From assembly GCA_938041455.1 (NCBI GenBank), contig CALITO010000037.1, positions 1 to 63,127 of the forward strand: 63,127 nucleotides of DNA, given 5' to 3'. This document shows positions 24,616-33,432 of this stretch, piece after piece. Every line of letters begins with the position of its first letter. The stretch's first letter is position 1. Under the pieces are notes generated by a model. That model worked only from the letters and a program-made list of their open reading frames with translations. It had not been told where the DNA came from and ran no database searches. Source of the DNA: an uncultured bacterium. Lineage in GTDB: Bacteria > Armatimonadota > JACIXR01. The position numbers and the translations under genes were made by a program.

Positions 24616-25650
24616 ATGCGAATATGGTTTGATTTAGCTAATTCGGCTCATGTATTTCTTTTCAGAGGAATAATAAAATCTTTGCGGGAAAGGGGACATT
24701 CTATCGCCGTAACGGTTCGAGATTATGCCCAGACCCGGCAATTAGCAGAGCGAAGTGGAATTCCTCATATAGTGGTGGGAAAGCACGGAGGAAGGAGCTA
24801 TTACAAGAAGGTTGTTGCTCTTATGACAAGGTCACTTAAGCTCTTAGCCATCGTCCGGGATTTAGATATAGATGTAGCAGTAAGTCATAATTCCCCTGAC
24901 CAAGCACTTGTTGCTTATGTTCTTCGCATTCCTTTTGTTACTATACAAGACACTGAACGGCAGATAGCCAATCACCTTGTGTTTAGATTGGCCACTAAAG
25001 TTCTTGTGCCCTTACCTTTTCCCGATGAGAAGCTTCGCTGGTATGGAGCTTGTCCTCGCAAAATCGCCAAATTTGAGGGTGTTAAGGAAGAAATATACAT
25101 AACCGATTTTGAACCGGACCCTGAATTTCCTCGGAGGTTAAATCTGCCTATGGACAAAGTTCTATGTATCCTACGCCCCCCCGATTTCTTGGCTCTCCAC
25201 GACAGGGTTGACAATCCTCTCTTCTACGAGTTTGCCAGATTCCTCTTGTCTCATCCGGAAACGTTCGTTATTATTCTCCCTCGCACCATTCAACAAAGGG
25301 ATAGACTTATGGGCTGGCAATATAGGTATCCCAACCTTTGGATTCCTACAGAGGCTGTTGATGGTTTGAATCTGATGTATTACGCCGACATAGTAGTAAC
25401 AGCAGGAGGGACGATGGCAGCCGAGGCGGCGATGCTGGGCACTCCTGCTTATACTCTTCTAAGAAATCTCAGGGCGGTGGACTTGTATTTCGCGGATAAG
25501 GGTTATATAACTATAATCTCGAGCCCCCGCGACTTCTCTAAAGTAAAATTAGAAAAAAAGAAAGAATACTCGGTATTTCGTAATTTCGACCTAAAAGAGA
25601 AGATTATCAGAGAAATACTAGGCACCGCTTATGGAAATTCAAGTAAATAA
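24616..25650 (+). CDS. DUF354 glycosyltransferase-like protein
   Basis: 344 residues of the DUF354 family, with a GT-B/epimerase-like two-Rossmann fold. Starts MRIWFDLANSAHVFLF; the second domain has the sugar-nucleotide-binding pattern VVTAGGTMAAEAAMLGTPA around residue 258, as in UDP-GlcNAc 2-epimerase/GT-B proteins. Known members are found in capsule and archaellum glycan loci, with function not settled. Last 20 bases overlap the sugar-transferase gene. Transcription may come from the IS-end promoter just upstream. Confidence 0.8.
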   Translation: MRIWFDLANSAHVFLFRGIIKSLRERGHSIAVTVRDYAQTRQLAERSGIPHIVVGKHGGRSYYKKVVALMTRSLKLLAIVRDLDIDVAVSHNSPDQALVAYVLRIPFVTIQDTERQIANHLVFRLATKVLVPLPFPDEKLRWYGACPRKIAKFEGVKEEIYITDFEPDPEFPRRLNLPMDKVLCILRPPDFLALHDRVDNPLFYEFARFLLSHPETFVIILPRTIQQRDRLMGWQYRYPNLWIPTEAVDGLNLMYYADIVVTAGGTMAAEAAMLGTPAYTLLRNLRAVDLYFADKGYITIISSPRDFSKVKLEKKKEYSVFRNFDLKEKIIREILGTAYGNSSK

Positions 25651-26296
25651 GCCGGTTTTACAAAGTTGGTATTTGAAGAGATATTGTATCCGAGAAAAGG
25701 GGAGCAGATTGGTTAATTTACTCATTTCGCTTTGCATCCTCGTTCTTATTACTCCTTTAATGGCGTTTTTAGCAATCCTGATCCTTTTTGATAGCCCCGG
25801 CCCGGTCATTTTTAAACAAAAGCGATTAGGAAGAAATGGTAAACCCTTCACCCTCTACAAATTCCGCTCTATGTTCTATAGATGTGATCAATCCGTCCAC
25901 CAACGGTTCGTGGCGCAGGCAATAACATCGTCTGATAAACCCTTGAAATATCGTATAAAGGATGACCCCCGTATAACAAGGGTAGGACGATGGTTGAGAA
26001 AATTAAGTCTTGATGAACTCCCTCAATTTTTCAACGTATTAAAAGGAGACATAGATACAGTAGGTCCTCGTCCTTTGCTGGATTACGAAAGCGAATATTT
26101 CAAAGATTGGCATTGGCAGAGACAGATGGTTAAACCCGGTATAACCGGTCTCTATCAGGTGAGAGCAAGAGGAACTGTGCCCTTTGACGAAATGGTCAGG
26201 ATGGACTTGGAATATATCAAAAACTACACTTTGTGGTTGAACCTAAGGCTAATGTTAGAAACTATCTTTGCGGTAATAAAAAAGACAGGAGGTTAG
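25631..26296 (+). CDS. Undecaprenyl-phosphate sugar-1-phosphate transferase (WcaJ/PglC-type)
   Basis: Initiates repeat-unit synthesis by moving sugar-1-P from a UDP-sugar to undecaprenyl phosphate at the inner membrane. 221 residues: one N-terminal membrane helix (LVNLLISLCILVLITPLMA), then the catalytic core with FKQKRLGRNGKPFTLYKFRS, the Asp-Glu pair in LSLDELPQFFNVLKGD, VGPRPLL and KPGITGLYQV. It is a minimal monotopic form lacking the extra N-terminal domain of large WcaJ/WbaP proteins. Overlaps the DUF354 gene by 20 bp and is four bases from the epimerase gene. Confidence 0.9.
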   Translation: MEIQVNKPVLQSWYLKRYCIREKGSRLVNLLISLCILVLITPLMAFLAILILFDSPGPVIFKQKRLGRNGKPFTLYKFRSMFYRCDQSVHQRFVAQAITSSDKPLKYRIKDDPRITRVGRWLRKLSLDELPQFFNVLKGDIDTVGPRPLLDYESEYFKDWHWQRQMVKPGITGLYQVRARGTVPFDEMVRMDLEYIKNYTLWLNLRLMLETIFAVIKKTGG

Positions 26297-26300
26297 AGAA

Positions 26301-27275
26301 ATGCGATTCGCAGGTAGCACTGCTCTTGTTACCGGAGGAGCTGGCTTCATAGGTTCAAACCTCGTAACAGCTTTGCTTAAAGAAGGAGCGAAGGTAAGGG
26401 TAGTAGATAATTTCTTTAGCGGTAGTGCGGAAAATTTGGAAGAGGTAAGGGGGAAAATAGAGTTAATCGAGGGTTCGGTTAGCTCCAGAGAAATTATGAG
26501 AGAAGCACTTAAAGGCGTTGACTATGTATTTCACCTTGCTACCGTTAACATCATAGCGGCGGTGTCTTTCCCTCTTTTAGAAGAAGAAACAAATGTAAGA
26601 GGCACGGTCAACCTACTTGAACTCTGTAAGGACTTACATATAAAGAGGTTCCTTTACACCTCGTCCGTATCGGTTTACGGTTTTGCACAGCGTTTTCCAA
26701 TTTCTGAGGATACCCCTCCCAGTTTTACGAGTATTTATCCTGCTGGCAAATACGCCGGGGAAGCATACTCTTTAGCATTTCACAAGTTATTCGGTGTCCC
26801 TATAACCATTCTACGCTACTCCAATGTATACGGTCCGAAACAGTCGCCTCAGAATCCCTACTCAGGAGTAATCAGCAAGTTCTTCCTTTGGGCAATTAAA
26901 GGAGAACCCTTGCGAATTTACGGTAACGGTAAACAGACGAGGGATTTCGTATATGTAGACGATGTAGTGGAAGCTACTTTAAGAGCAGCGCTTTTACCCT
27001 CCGTGGTGGGAGAAGTGTTCAACATAGCTACTGGCAAAGAAACCTCCATCAATCAATTGGCAGAGAAGATCGTTTCTCTCGTTAACCCCTATGCAGAACT
27101 AAAGGTAGAATACCTCCCCAATAGAGAGATTGACAGTATTCCTCGACGTGTGCTCAATATAGAGAAAGCAAGAAATATTTTGGGGTGGCAACCCTTGGTT
27201 GACTTAGAGGAAGGTTTGCGGAAGACCTATGAGTGGTTTAAAACCCAAACTCTTGAGGATTTAAATTTTGGATGA
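26301..27275 (+). CDS. NAD-dependent nucleotide-sugar epimerase/dehydratase (SDR)
   Basis: Extended SDR, 324 residues. NAD motif TGGAGFIGSNL, Ser in YTSSVSVYG, and the active-site Tyr-Lys in IYPAGKYAGEAYS: the Tyr is followed by PAGK where the usual spacing is YxxxK, which is kept. FNIATGKETSINQLAE marks a UDP-GlcNAc/UDP-Glc 4-epimerase-like branch. Supplies a sugar for the repeat unit. Last gene of the polysaccharide locus. Confidence 0.8.
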   Translation: MRFAGSTALVTGGAGFIGSNLVTALLKEGAKVRVVDNFFSGSAENLEEVRGKIELIEGSVSSREIMREALKGVDYVFHLATVNIIAAVSFPLLEEETNVRGTVNLLELCKDLHIKRFLYTSSVSVYGFAQRFPISEDTPPSFTSIYPAGKYAGEAYSLAFHKLFGVPITILRYSNVYGPKQSPQNPYSGVISKFFLWAIKGEPLRIYGNGKQTRDFVYVDDVVEATLRAALLPSVVGEVFNIATGKETSINQLAEKIVSLVNPYAELKVEYLPNREIDSIPRRVLNIEKARNILGWQPLVDLEEGLRKTYEWFKTQTLEDLNFG

Positions 27276-27297
27276 GTAAATCCTTATTATATATAAT
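27268..27297 (+). promoter_or_regulatory. Promoter of argJ; transcript probably leaderless
   Basis: TTGGAT (27268-27273), 18 bp, TATAAT (27292-27297), then nine bases to ATG 27307 with no Shine-Dalgarno. Confidence 0.5.
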
Positions 27298-27306
27298 ATT
27301 CTTGCT

Positions 27307-28458
27307 ATGCCTCCTAAGGGTTTTTTATTCGCCGGGGTTAACTGCGGTATAAAAAAAGAAGAACTTGACCTGGGTATCATCTTCTCTCCAACGCCCGCCG
27401 AATGGGCGGGAATGTTCACTACTAATGCCTTCAAAGCGGGACCCGTCTTGGTGTCCCAGAGTAAAGTCCAAAACAAGGTGAGAGCTATCATCGTTAATTC
27501 GGGCATCGCAAACGCGGGAACAGGAGAAAAGGGGATAAGGGACGCGGAGGAAATGTGCCGGATGTTGGGGGAAAATTTGGGGCTGGGAGAGGATGAGGTA
27601 TTGGTCGCCTCAACTGGTGTTATAGGTAAAGCCCTTCCTATGGAGAAGATCAAAGAAGGAATAGGGAAGGCGATAGCCAAGCTTTCCCCTGATGCCTTCT
27701 CCCTATTTGCCAGGGCTATTATGACGACGGATAGGTCTCCTAAAATCGTTGAGCGAGAACTCTCTTCGGCTAAGGGGAAGGTTAATATATTGGGTATAGC
27801 GAAAGGAGCAGGAATGATTCATCCCAACCTGGCAACGATGCTCGTCTTCATCTTAACCGATGCGAAAGCACCAGGTGAGCTTTTGAAGAAATATTTAAAG
27901 GAAGCAGTGGATTCGTCTTTTCATTGCCTCACCATAGATGGCGATACTTCAACTAACGATTCGGTCTTCCTTCTGGCAAACGGGGAAAGTGGGATAGAAG
28001 TGGGGGAGGCTTTTAGAAAAGTCCTTGGAGAAGTTTGCCTTGAGCTCAGCGAAATGATAGCAAAGGATGGGGAAGGCGCTACCAAGTTGATAAGGATTAA
28101 AGTAATGGGAGCACCTTCCCGAGATACGGCAAGGGAAGTAGGGAGGAGAGTAGCCATATCACCCCTTGTTAAGACCGCCTTATTCGGTGAGGACCCCAAT
28201 GTGGGACGTATCCTTTGTGCCCTCGGCAACTCCCCCTGTCCAATAGAACCGGGGAAAATAGATGTTCACCTCGGCGGGTTCAAAGTGGTGAGTAAGGGAA
28301 CGCTGATTGATTTTCCCTACGAAGAGTTAAAGGGCTACCTTGCTAATAGGGAAATAGAGGTAAACATAAACCTGGGAATGGGAGAGGGCGCAGCAGTTGT
28401 TTATACTTGTGACCTTTCCTATGAGTATGTTCGGCTAAACGCTGAATACACAACATAA
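27307..28458 (+). CDS. argJ: Glutamate N-acetyltransferase/amino-acid acetyltransferase
   Basis: Arginine pathway enzyme that recycles the acetyl group from N-acetylornithine to glutamate; some forms also use acetyl-CoA. 383 residues. Self-cleavage site is intact: T177 in GAGMIHPNLATMLVFI becomes the N-terminal nucleophile of the beta chain. STNDSVFLLANG and ALFGEDPNVGRIL are conserved. There is no Shine-Dalgarno before ATG 27307 and the -10 box is nine bases away. 15 bp before argB. Confidence 0.95.
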   Translation: MPPKGFLFAGVNCGIKKEELDLGIIFSPTPAEWAGMFTTNAFKAGPVLVSQSKVQNKVRAIIVNSGIANAGTGEKGIRDAEEMCRMLGENLGLGEDEVLVASTGVIGKALPMEKIKEGIGKAIAKLSPDAFSLFARAIMTTDRSPKIVERELSSAKGKVNILGIAKGAGMIHPNLATMLVFILTDAKAPGELLKKYLKEAVDSSFHCLTIDGDTSTNDSVFLLANGESGIEVGEAFRKVLGEVCLELSEMIAKDGEGATKLIRIKVMGAPSRDTAREVGRRVAISPLVKTALFGEDPNVGRILCALGNSPCPIEPGKIDVHLGGFKVVSKGTLIDFPYEELKGYLANREIEVNINLGMGEGAAVVYTCDLSYEYVRLNAEYTT

Positions 28459-28472
28459 AAAGGAGGGAGAAA

Positions 28473-29318
28473 ATGGAGGATTTGAAGCGAAGGGCGGAAG
28501 TTTTAATGGAGGCGCTCCCTTATATAAGGCGCTTTTGGGGAAAGAAGATGGTGATAAAGTATGGCGGTTCAGCTATGGAGGACCCTGTTATGAGGGACGA
28601 GGTCCTGAGGGATATACTCCTGCTTCATCTTGTTGGGGTGAAGGTCGTTTTGGTGCATGGAGGGGGGATAGAGATAAACCAATGGATGAGGAAATTGGGC
28701 AAGGAGCCTGTCTTCCTTGAGGGAAGAAGAATTACAGATGAGGAGTCCCTGGCAATAGTGGAAATGGTTTTGGCCGGGAAAACAAATAAGGATTTGGTAG
28801 CAAGACTATGGAAATTAGGGGGGAAAGCGGTGGGTATATCGGGCAAGGACGGGGGGTTTCTCATTGCGAGAAGAAAGGAAGGGTGGGGGGAGGTAGGAGA
28901 AATAGAGAGGGTCAATCCTCATATATTGGATGTCCTTATGGAGGAATCTTATATCCCTGTTATTTCCTCAATTGCGATGGATGAGGAGGGTAGGGGGCTT
29001 AATGTTAATGCGGATACCGCTGCGGGGCATATTGCGGGGACGATTGGGGCAGAGAAACTGCTCATCTTGAGCGATGTGCCCGGTGTTCTGGAAGAAGAAG
29101 ACAAGGAAGAAAGTCTATTATCTTTGATAAAGCTCGGGGAACTGGAGGGGATAATGGGGAAAGTAAGCGGAGGTATGAAGCCAAAGTTGGAGGCTTGTAA
29201 GATAGCACTCACAAAGGGAGCGAAAAGTGCTCATATTATAGATGGTAGGATTCCCCATTCTCTCCTTATGGAGATTTTCACCGACAAGGGACTGGGAACA
29301 ATGATAATTAAGGATTAA
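28473..29318 (+). CDS. argB: Acetylglutamate kinase
   Basis: Phosphorylates N-acetylglutamate, second step of the acetylated arginine route. 281 residues, amino-acid kinase fold: MVIKYGGSAM (catalytic Lys), VLVHGGGIEINQWM, LNVNADTAAGHIAG, LILSDVPGVL, and GGMKPKLEAC. AGGAGG precedes ATG. Pairs with argJ; other arg genes are not in the window. Converges on the RfbB-like gene, six bases apart. Confidence 0.95.
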   Translation: MEDLKRRAEVLMEALPYIRRFWGKKMVIKYGGSAMEDPVMRDEVLRDILLLHLVGVKVVLVHGGGIEINQWMRKLGKEPVFLEGRRITDEESLAIVEMVLAGKTNKDLVARLWKLGGKAVGISGKDGGFLIARRKEGWGEVGEIERVNPHILDVLMEESYIPVISSIAMDEEGRGLNVNADTAAGHIAGTIGAEKLLILSDVPGVLEEEDKEESLLSLIKLGELEGIMGKVSGGMKPKLEACKIALTKGAKSAHIIDGRIPHSLLMEIFTDKGLGTMIIKD

Positions 29319-29333
29319 GGGAACTACCTTCCC
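29319..29333. terminator. Small hairpin between converging argB and rfbB-like genes
   Basis: GGGAA CTACC TTCCC, a five-pair stem in the convergent junction with A/T around it. Short, without a U-tract, and partly inside the RfbB-like stop region. Confidence 0.25.
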
Positions 29334-30328
29334 AATTTACTGTATAATTCTTTCTCTACTTTCTCCTTTATTACCCGCCACCAGTCATAGTTTTCTCTGA
29401 ACCATTCCACGGTCAACCTAAGTCCTTCCTCAAAGGAGACTTTTGGCTCCCACCCTAATTGCTTTATTTTAGACGAATCTAACGCATAGCGGATATCATG
29501 GGCGGGGCGCGAGCCCCTAAAGATAATCCTGCTTTTGGACTCTGGAATCAATCTCAAAATCGTTTCTGCTACCTCAAAATTGGTGAGGAGATTCCCAGCG
29601 GAGATATTATAAATCTCCCCGGGTTCCCCCTTTTCTATGAGAAGGTGAAGCGCTGAGCAATGGTCCTCAACGAAAAGCCAATCCCTTGCTTGCCCTCCAC
29701 CGTCCCAGAGAGGGAGGGGAAAGTCCAAAAGTGCATTAGTGATGTGGCGAGATATAAGCCTACGAACATCGAGATAGGGACCATAGTTGTTCGTGCTCCT
29801 CGTGATTATCGCTGGGACACCGTAGGTTTTGAAGTAGGCGAGGCAGAGGAGGTCACATCCCGCCTTTGAGGCAGAGTAAGGACTGGAGGGATTGAGGGGA
29901 TGGCTTTCATCAGCAAAGCCCTCAAAGATAGGACCGTAGACTTCGTCCGTTGAGACCTGGATGAACTTTGATACCTTGTATTGTCTCGCCTTTTCTAAAA
30001 GTAGGTTCGTCATAAGGAAATTGGCTGAAGCGATCAGAGGATTGAAGATGCTTTCATCAACATGCGCCTCAGCGGCAAAGTGAACGACGACCTCCGGTAA
30101 ATATCTTTGGAAGAGGAACTCCAGAAGTTTTTCGTCCCTCGTGAGGTCGGCATAGAAGAACCTCACATTGGGGGAGTTGATGAAAGGAGCGAGGTTCTCC
30201 AATCTCCCTGTGGAGAGATTATCAACAACAAGGACGAGGATTTCTTTTTCCCTTCCCAGTATATAGCGGAGGAAATTTGTCCCTATGAACCCCGCCCCAC
30301 CGGTTATTAGGATGCTCCTCAACTTCAA
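29324..30328 (-). CDS. dTDP-glucose 4,6-dehydratase-like SDR (RfbB family)
   Basis: 334-residue extended SDR. ILITGGAGFIGTNFLRYIL binds NAD; the STDEVYGPI motif carries the Thr-Asp-Glu triad that marks dehydratases, and PYSASKAGCDLL supplies Tyr and Lys; TRSTNNYGPY follows. The family converts dTDP-glucose to the 4-keto-6-deoxy sugar on the way to rhamnose and similar sugars. RfbA, C and D are absent from the window. TTG 30328 is used as start because AAGGAGGT lies about eight bases upstream. Likely contributes a deoxysugar to the surface polysaccharide but is on the opposite strand. Confidence 0.85.
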   Translation of the reverse strand: MKLRSILITGGAGFIGTNFLRYILGREKEILVLVVDNLSTGRLENLAPFINSPNVRFFYADLTRDEKLLEFLFQRYLPEVVVHFAAEAHVDESIFNPLIASANFLMTNLLLEKARQYKVSKFIQVSTDEVYGPIFEGFADESHPLNPSSPYSASKAGCDLLCLAYFKTYGVPAIITRSTNNYGPYLDVRRLISRHITNALLDFPLPLWDGGGQARDWLFVEDHCSALHLLIEKGEPGEIYNISAGNLLTNFEVAETILRLIPESKSRIIFRGSRPAHDIRYALDSSKIKQLGWEPKVSFEEGLRLTVEWFRENYDWWRVIKEKVEKELYSKLGR

Positions 30329-30400
30329 ATCCTTATACCTCCTTCAATTTTTGTTCCCATTATACATATTTTAGAAAAAGGAGCAAACAGGTTCGAACTT

Positions 30401-31138
30401 TTAATCTTTTGTGCTACTCCTTGTCAATGAGTAAAGGCAGAGAATGGAAAGGGTTAGGTATAGCCCGAAGAAAAGCCCGGGGGAAAAGAAAGAAAGGGAA
30501 CTTCTTGCCCCCAGTGCCCAGTTGAATCCCTCTACACCATAGGTGAGAGGGTTGAGAAGAACGAGGTAGCGAACAAGAGGAGGAAGAGAATAAACCGGAA
30601 GGAAAATATTGGAGAGAAAAAGGGACAATAGAAGAAAGCCAGAGGAAACATAAAGGAAGTCAAGTGGTTTGAATTTCAAGGGAAGCGAAAGCAGGAGGAA
30701 AAAAAGGGTATAAAGAAAGGTAAAGAGAAAAGAAGTAATAAGAAGGAGAGGGAAGCTGGCTAAACTACCTATCCTTGAGAAAATATAGACGAGAAGGAAA
30801 AAGAGGATAGCTTGGATAATGGTCACGAGGGAGGTAAAGGAGAGCTCGCCGAGGAAGATATAGAGGGGGGGTGAACCGGAGAGTTTACACAAATTCCAAA
30901 AGCTTTTTCCTTTTTGGACAAAGCCGAAGATGATGAGGAAAGATGTGAAAAGGAAGGCCAGAGCTATTGCACTGGGGAGAAAATAGAGGGAGGAGGGTGT
31001 TGCACTGGCAGATTGAACTGTGGAGGATAAAAGATGGAAGAGGAAGGGGATGGCTAAATAGGCGAGATATAGCCTCATCTTTATCGCCCAAGATAGTTCC
31101 ATCCAGAAGACCAAAAAGAGGACTTCCAAGTTAACCAT
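30401..31138 (-). CDS. ABC-2-type transporter permease
   Basis: About 245 residues with six hydrophobic helices and the ABC-2/CcmB-like C-terminus (LLNPLTYGVEGFNWALG). Forms an exporter with the ATPase gene directly upstream. ATG 31138 is preferred (M-V-N-L-E-V) with GGTGGGGG upstream; a start at 31150 would lie deeper in the ATPase gene. Substrate unknown; nearby polysaccharide genes make a glycan or lipid possible, but a small two-gene exporter is equally common for drugs or peptides. Confidence 0.75.
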   Translation of the reverse strand: MVNLEVLFLVFWMELSWAIKMRLYLAYLAIPFLFHLLSSTVQSASATPSSLYFLPSAIALAFLFTSFLIIFGFVQKGKSFWNLCKLSGSPPLYIFLGELSFTSLVTIIQAILFFLLVYIFSRIGSLASFPLLLITSFLFTFLYTLFFLLLSLPLKFKPLDFLYVSSGFLLLSLFLSNIFLPVYSLPPLVRYLVLLNPLTYGVEGFNWALGARSSLSFFSPGLFFGLYLTLSILCLYSLTRSSTKD

Positions 31139-31919
31139 TTCCCCCACCAATGAGGGACAGAAATACCTCTTCTAAGGTTACGGATTGAGGAAAAGCGGTC
31201 TGGAGTTCGGGTAATTTCCCCGAGATCGTCCTTTTCAAATGCAAGGGTGTATCGCAAGCTATTATTCTGCCTCGCTTCATAATTGCTACTCTATCGGCTC
31301 CTTCAAACCATTCTCCTCTTGTGCTTGCCCATAAAATCGCCGTATTGTGCTCAGCTCGCAAGTGGGAAATTTGCTGCCAGAAAAAGTCCATCCCCTCAGC
31401 GTCTAATTTCGACTCCGGCTCGTCCAATAAGAGAAGAGAAGGTTCGTTGAGGATTACCCTCACGGCATTAACCAATCCCTTTTCCTTAAGGGAAAGAGAA
31501 CTCACCGTTCTTCCTCTCAGTTCCCAAATTCCCGCCGCGTTGAGGTATTTACTTATCCGTCTTCTTCTCAGGTGAAAGGGTATACCGAGGAAAAGGGAAG
31601 AAAACCAGAGGTTCTGCCAAACGGTGAAAGGAGGGATGAGAACATCTTCACTCAGCCAAATGCCCATTCTTCGTAATACGGAACGCTCCCTCCCTCGGGG
31701 CTCTACACCCAGCAGTTTGAACTTTCCTCCATCCGGTTTTTCCAGTGTAGAGAGAATGTTCAAGAGGGTGCTTTTCCCTGCTCCCGCTGGTCCGAGGATT
31801 CCCATAAATTCGCCCACCTCCAGGGAAAGATTTACATTATCTAAAACCACCATTTTCCCCCGGCTTTTAACAAGGTTCTCCACCTCTAAAGCTTTTAACC
31901 CATATCCTGGAACAGCCAT
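31131..31919 (-). CDS. ABC transporter ATP-binding protein with degenerate motifs
   Basis: 262 residues. Walker A GPAGAGKSTLLN and Walker B LLLLDEPES are intact. The signature motif, normally LSGGQ, reads VSSLSLKEKGLV, and the switch-loop His after Walker B is absent (AILWASTRGE). Such losses lower or abolish hydrolysis in canonical ABC proteins, though natural exceptions exist. It overlaps the permease gene by eight bases and must partner it. ATG 31919 has no clear Shine-Dalgarno. Confidence 0.8.
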   Translation of the reverse strand: MAVPGYGLKALEVENLVKSRGKMVVLDNVNLSLEVGEFMGILGPAGAGKSTLLNILSTLEKPDGGKFKLLGVEPRGRERSVLRRMGIWLSEDVLIPPFTVWQNLWFSSLFLGIPFHLRRRRISKYLNAAGIWELRGRTVSSLSLKEKGLVNAVRVILNEPSLLLLDEPESKLDAEGMDFFWQQISHLRAEHNTAILWASTRGEWFEGADRVAIMKRGRIIACDTPLHLKRTISGKLPELQTAFPQSVTLEEVFLSLIGGGNG

Positions 31920-31992
31920 AATCTGTAAAGGCAGTGTTCGGATATAGGGGGGCGAGTTTCCCCTCTGGTCTCTGATAAAGTCGGTGGTTAAC

Positions 31993-32682
31993 TTAGCGGG
32001 GATGCCCTACAGGGATAAGATAAACTACCTCGCCCTCAGGTATACCGGTTATTTCCTTAACCCTTTCGGGGTCGAAGGAGCCAACTGGTACAGAGCCAAG
32101 TTTAAGAGCAACTGCCTGAAGGTGAAGGTTCTGGGCTATGTGTCCTGCTTCAATGTGGACGAACATTTTCGCCCTCTCACCATATCTTGCTGTGCGCTCG
32201 TATATGGCGGAGAGGACGAAGACAACCCCTGCATCCCTAATCCACATCTGACCGAATGCCGCGGCAGCGAGTTCATCTATTACATCTCCTTGCTTTATTT
32301 TCTCCAACCTATGCCCCTGAGGAATGTAATGGAACACACCTTCTTTGTTAACGATGTAAACCTCGTATGGGTAGGTAGCGCCAGCTGATGGGGCCGCGCG
32401 TAATCCTTCACCCGCTTCCGTTATTCCCTGGGCGGCCCAAAGGAGTTGGGAAATTTCCTCTAAGGAAAGGGGAGTGCCGGTAAAGGATCTGACCGATCGC
32501 CTTTTAGCTATAGCCTCCTCAAGGGACATCTCCCCTTTCAAACGGGGCTGTGGTAGGCTGATGCTTTCTCCCACCTTTAAAGAAGCAAGGTTCCCCTTAT
32601 TATCTTCGCTCCTTTGGGCGAGACACAAAACAACTAAGCCCAAAATAAAGATTATCCCGCCAAAAGCTATCTTTCTCCTCAT
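31993..32682 (-). CDS. Exported SagB/ThcOx-type nitroreductase
   Basis: 229 residues: N-terminal hydrophobic segment (IAFGGIIFILGLVVLCLA) acting as signal peptide or anchor, then an FMN-binding nitroreductase domain with RRSVRSFTG, LLWAAQGIT, the SagB-type APSAGATYPYEVYIV, and VPVGSFDP. SagB-type oxidases act on azoline peptides, but stand-alone members in many bacteria have unknown substrates. An extracytoplasmic location is unusual for an FMN protein. Strong AAGGAGG nine bases before ATG. Separate from the endonuclease V gene upstream by 30 bp. Confidence 0.8.
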   Translation of the reverse strand: MRRKIAFGGIIFILGLVVLCLAQRSEDNKGNLASLKVGESISLPQPRLKGEMSLEEAIAKRRSVRSFTGTPLSLEEISQLLWAAQGITEAGEGLRAAPSAGATYPYEVYIVNKEGVFHYIPQGHRLEKIKQGDVIDELAAAAFGQMWIRDAGVVFVLSAIYERTARYGERAKMFVHIEAGHIAQNLHLQAVALKLGSVPVGSFDPERVKEITGIPEGEVVYLIPVGHPR

Positions 32683-32712
32683 ATTTTTGATACCTCCTTT
32701 CTTATTAATAAA

Positions 32713-33432
32713 TTAAATGAAAAGTCTTTTCTGCCCTCCTCTTTTTCTTTCCGTGGCCAAGTTATGGGCAAAAAGGAGAGGAGCGGGAAGGCGTTGTCCA
32801 TCCTTTATGGTTCCCTTTATTATTTTCAGAGCAGTTTCAAGGTCTATCCTATGCCCAGGGGAGATGAATATGGGCGGTTTTCCCTCGGCACTCCTCAATG
32901 CAATAGCGACGACATCCTTACCATCACTTAAATAAGCCACTCCTCCTTGTTCATTAGGGATGGGTGGTAGAGGAGGGTAGCCCTGTTTTTCCCCTAAAAG
33001 CCAGGATTTAGCACAGCCTATGGAAGGTTTGTCCAAAAGCAAGCCTATATGGCAGGCTATGCCGAATCGCCGCGGATGAGCTATCCCCTGCCCATCTACT
33101 AATAAAATATCGGGTTCACTTTTTATTCTCTTAGCACATTCTATTATAGAGGGTGCTTCCCTGAATGCCAGCAATCCGGGAATATAAGGGAAGTTGATCT
33201 TAACTGTGGCGACCTCCTGCTCCACGATGTCCAGTTCGGGAAAACTCGTTACCACTATGGCAGCGAGCGATTGCTCTCCCAAGAAGGATACATCTATGCC
33301 TGCCACCAATCTTATTTCATCCACATCGAAATCAGGGGAAAGCTTCAACCTCTTGACTAGCATTCTTTGTATCTCAAGTGCTTCTTCCTTACTTACATCC
33401 CACTTGTGGAGTTGAAGGACCTCCATTTTCAA
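32713..33432 (-). CDS. nfi: Endonuclease V
   Basis: Cuts the second phosphodiester 3' of deoxyinosine in DNA repair. 239 residues, RNase H-like fold: VAGIDVSFLG carries the first catalytic Asp; PYIPGLLAFREAP, the DILLVDGQGIAHPRRFGIA block and SPGHRIDLETA all match Nfi. Start: TTG 33432 (AAGGAG about five bases upstream) or ATG 33426. Four-base overlap with the oxidoreductase gene upstream. Confidence 0.92.
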   Translation of the reverse strand: MKMEVLQLHKWDVSKEEALEIQRMLVKRLKLSPDFDVDEIRLVAGIDVSFLGEQSLAAIVVTSFPELDIVEQEVATVKINFPYIPGLLAFREAPSIIECAKRIKSEPDILLVDGQGIAHPRRFGIACHIGLLLDKPSIGCAKSWLLGEKQGYPPLPPIPNEQGGVAYLSDGKDVVAIALRSAEGKPPIFISPGHRIDLETALKIIKGTIKDGQRLPAPLLFAHNLATERKRGGQKRLFI

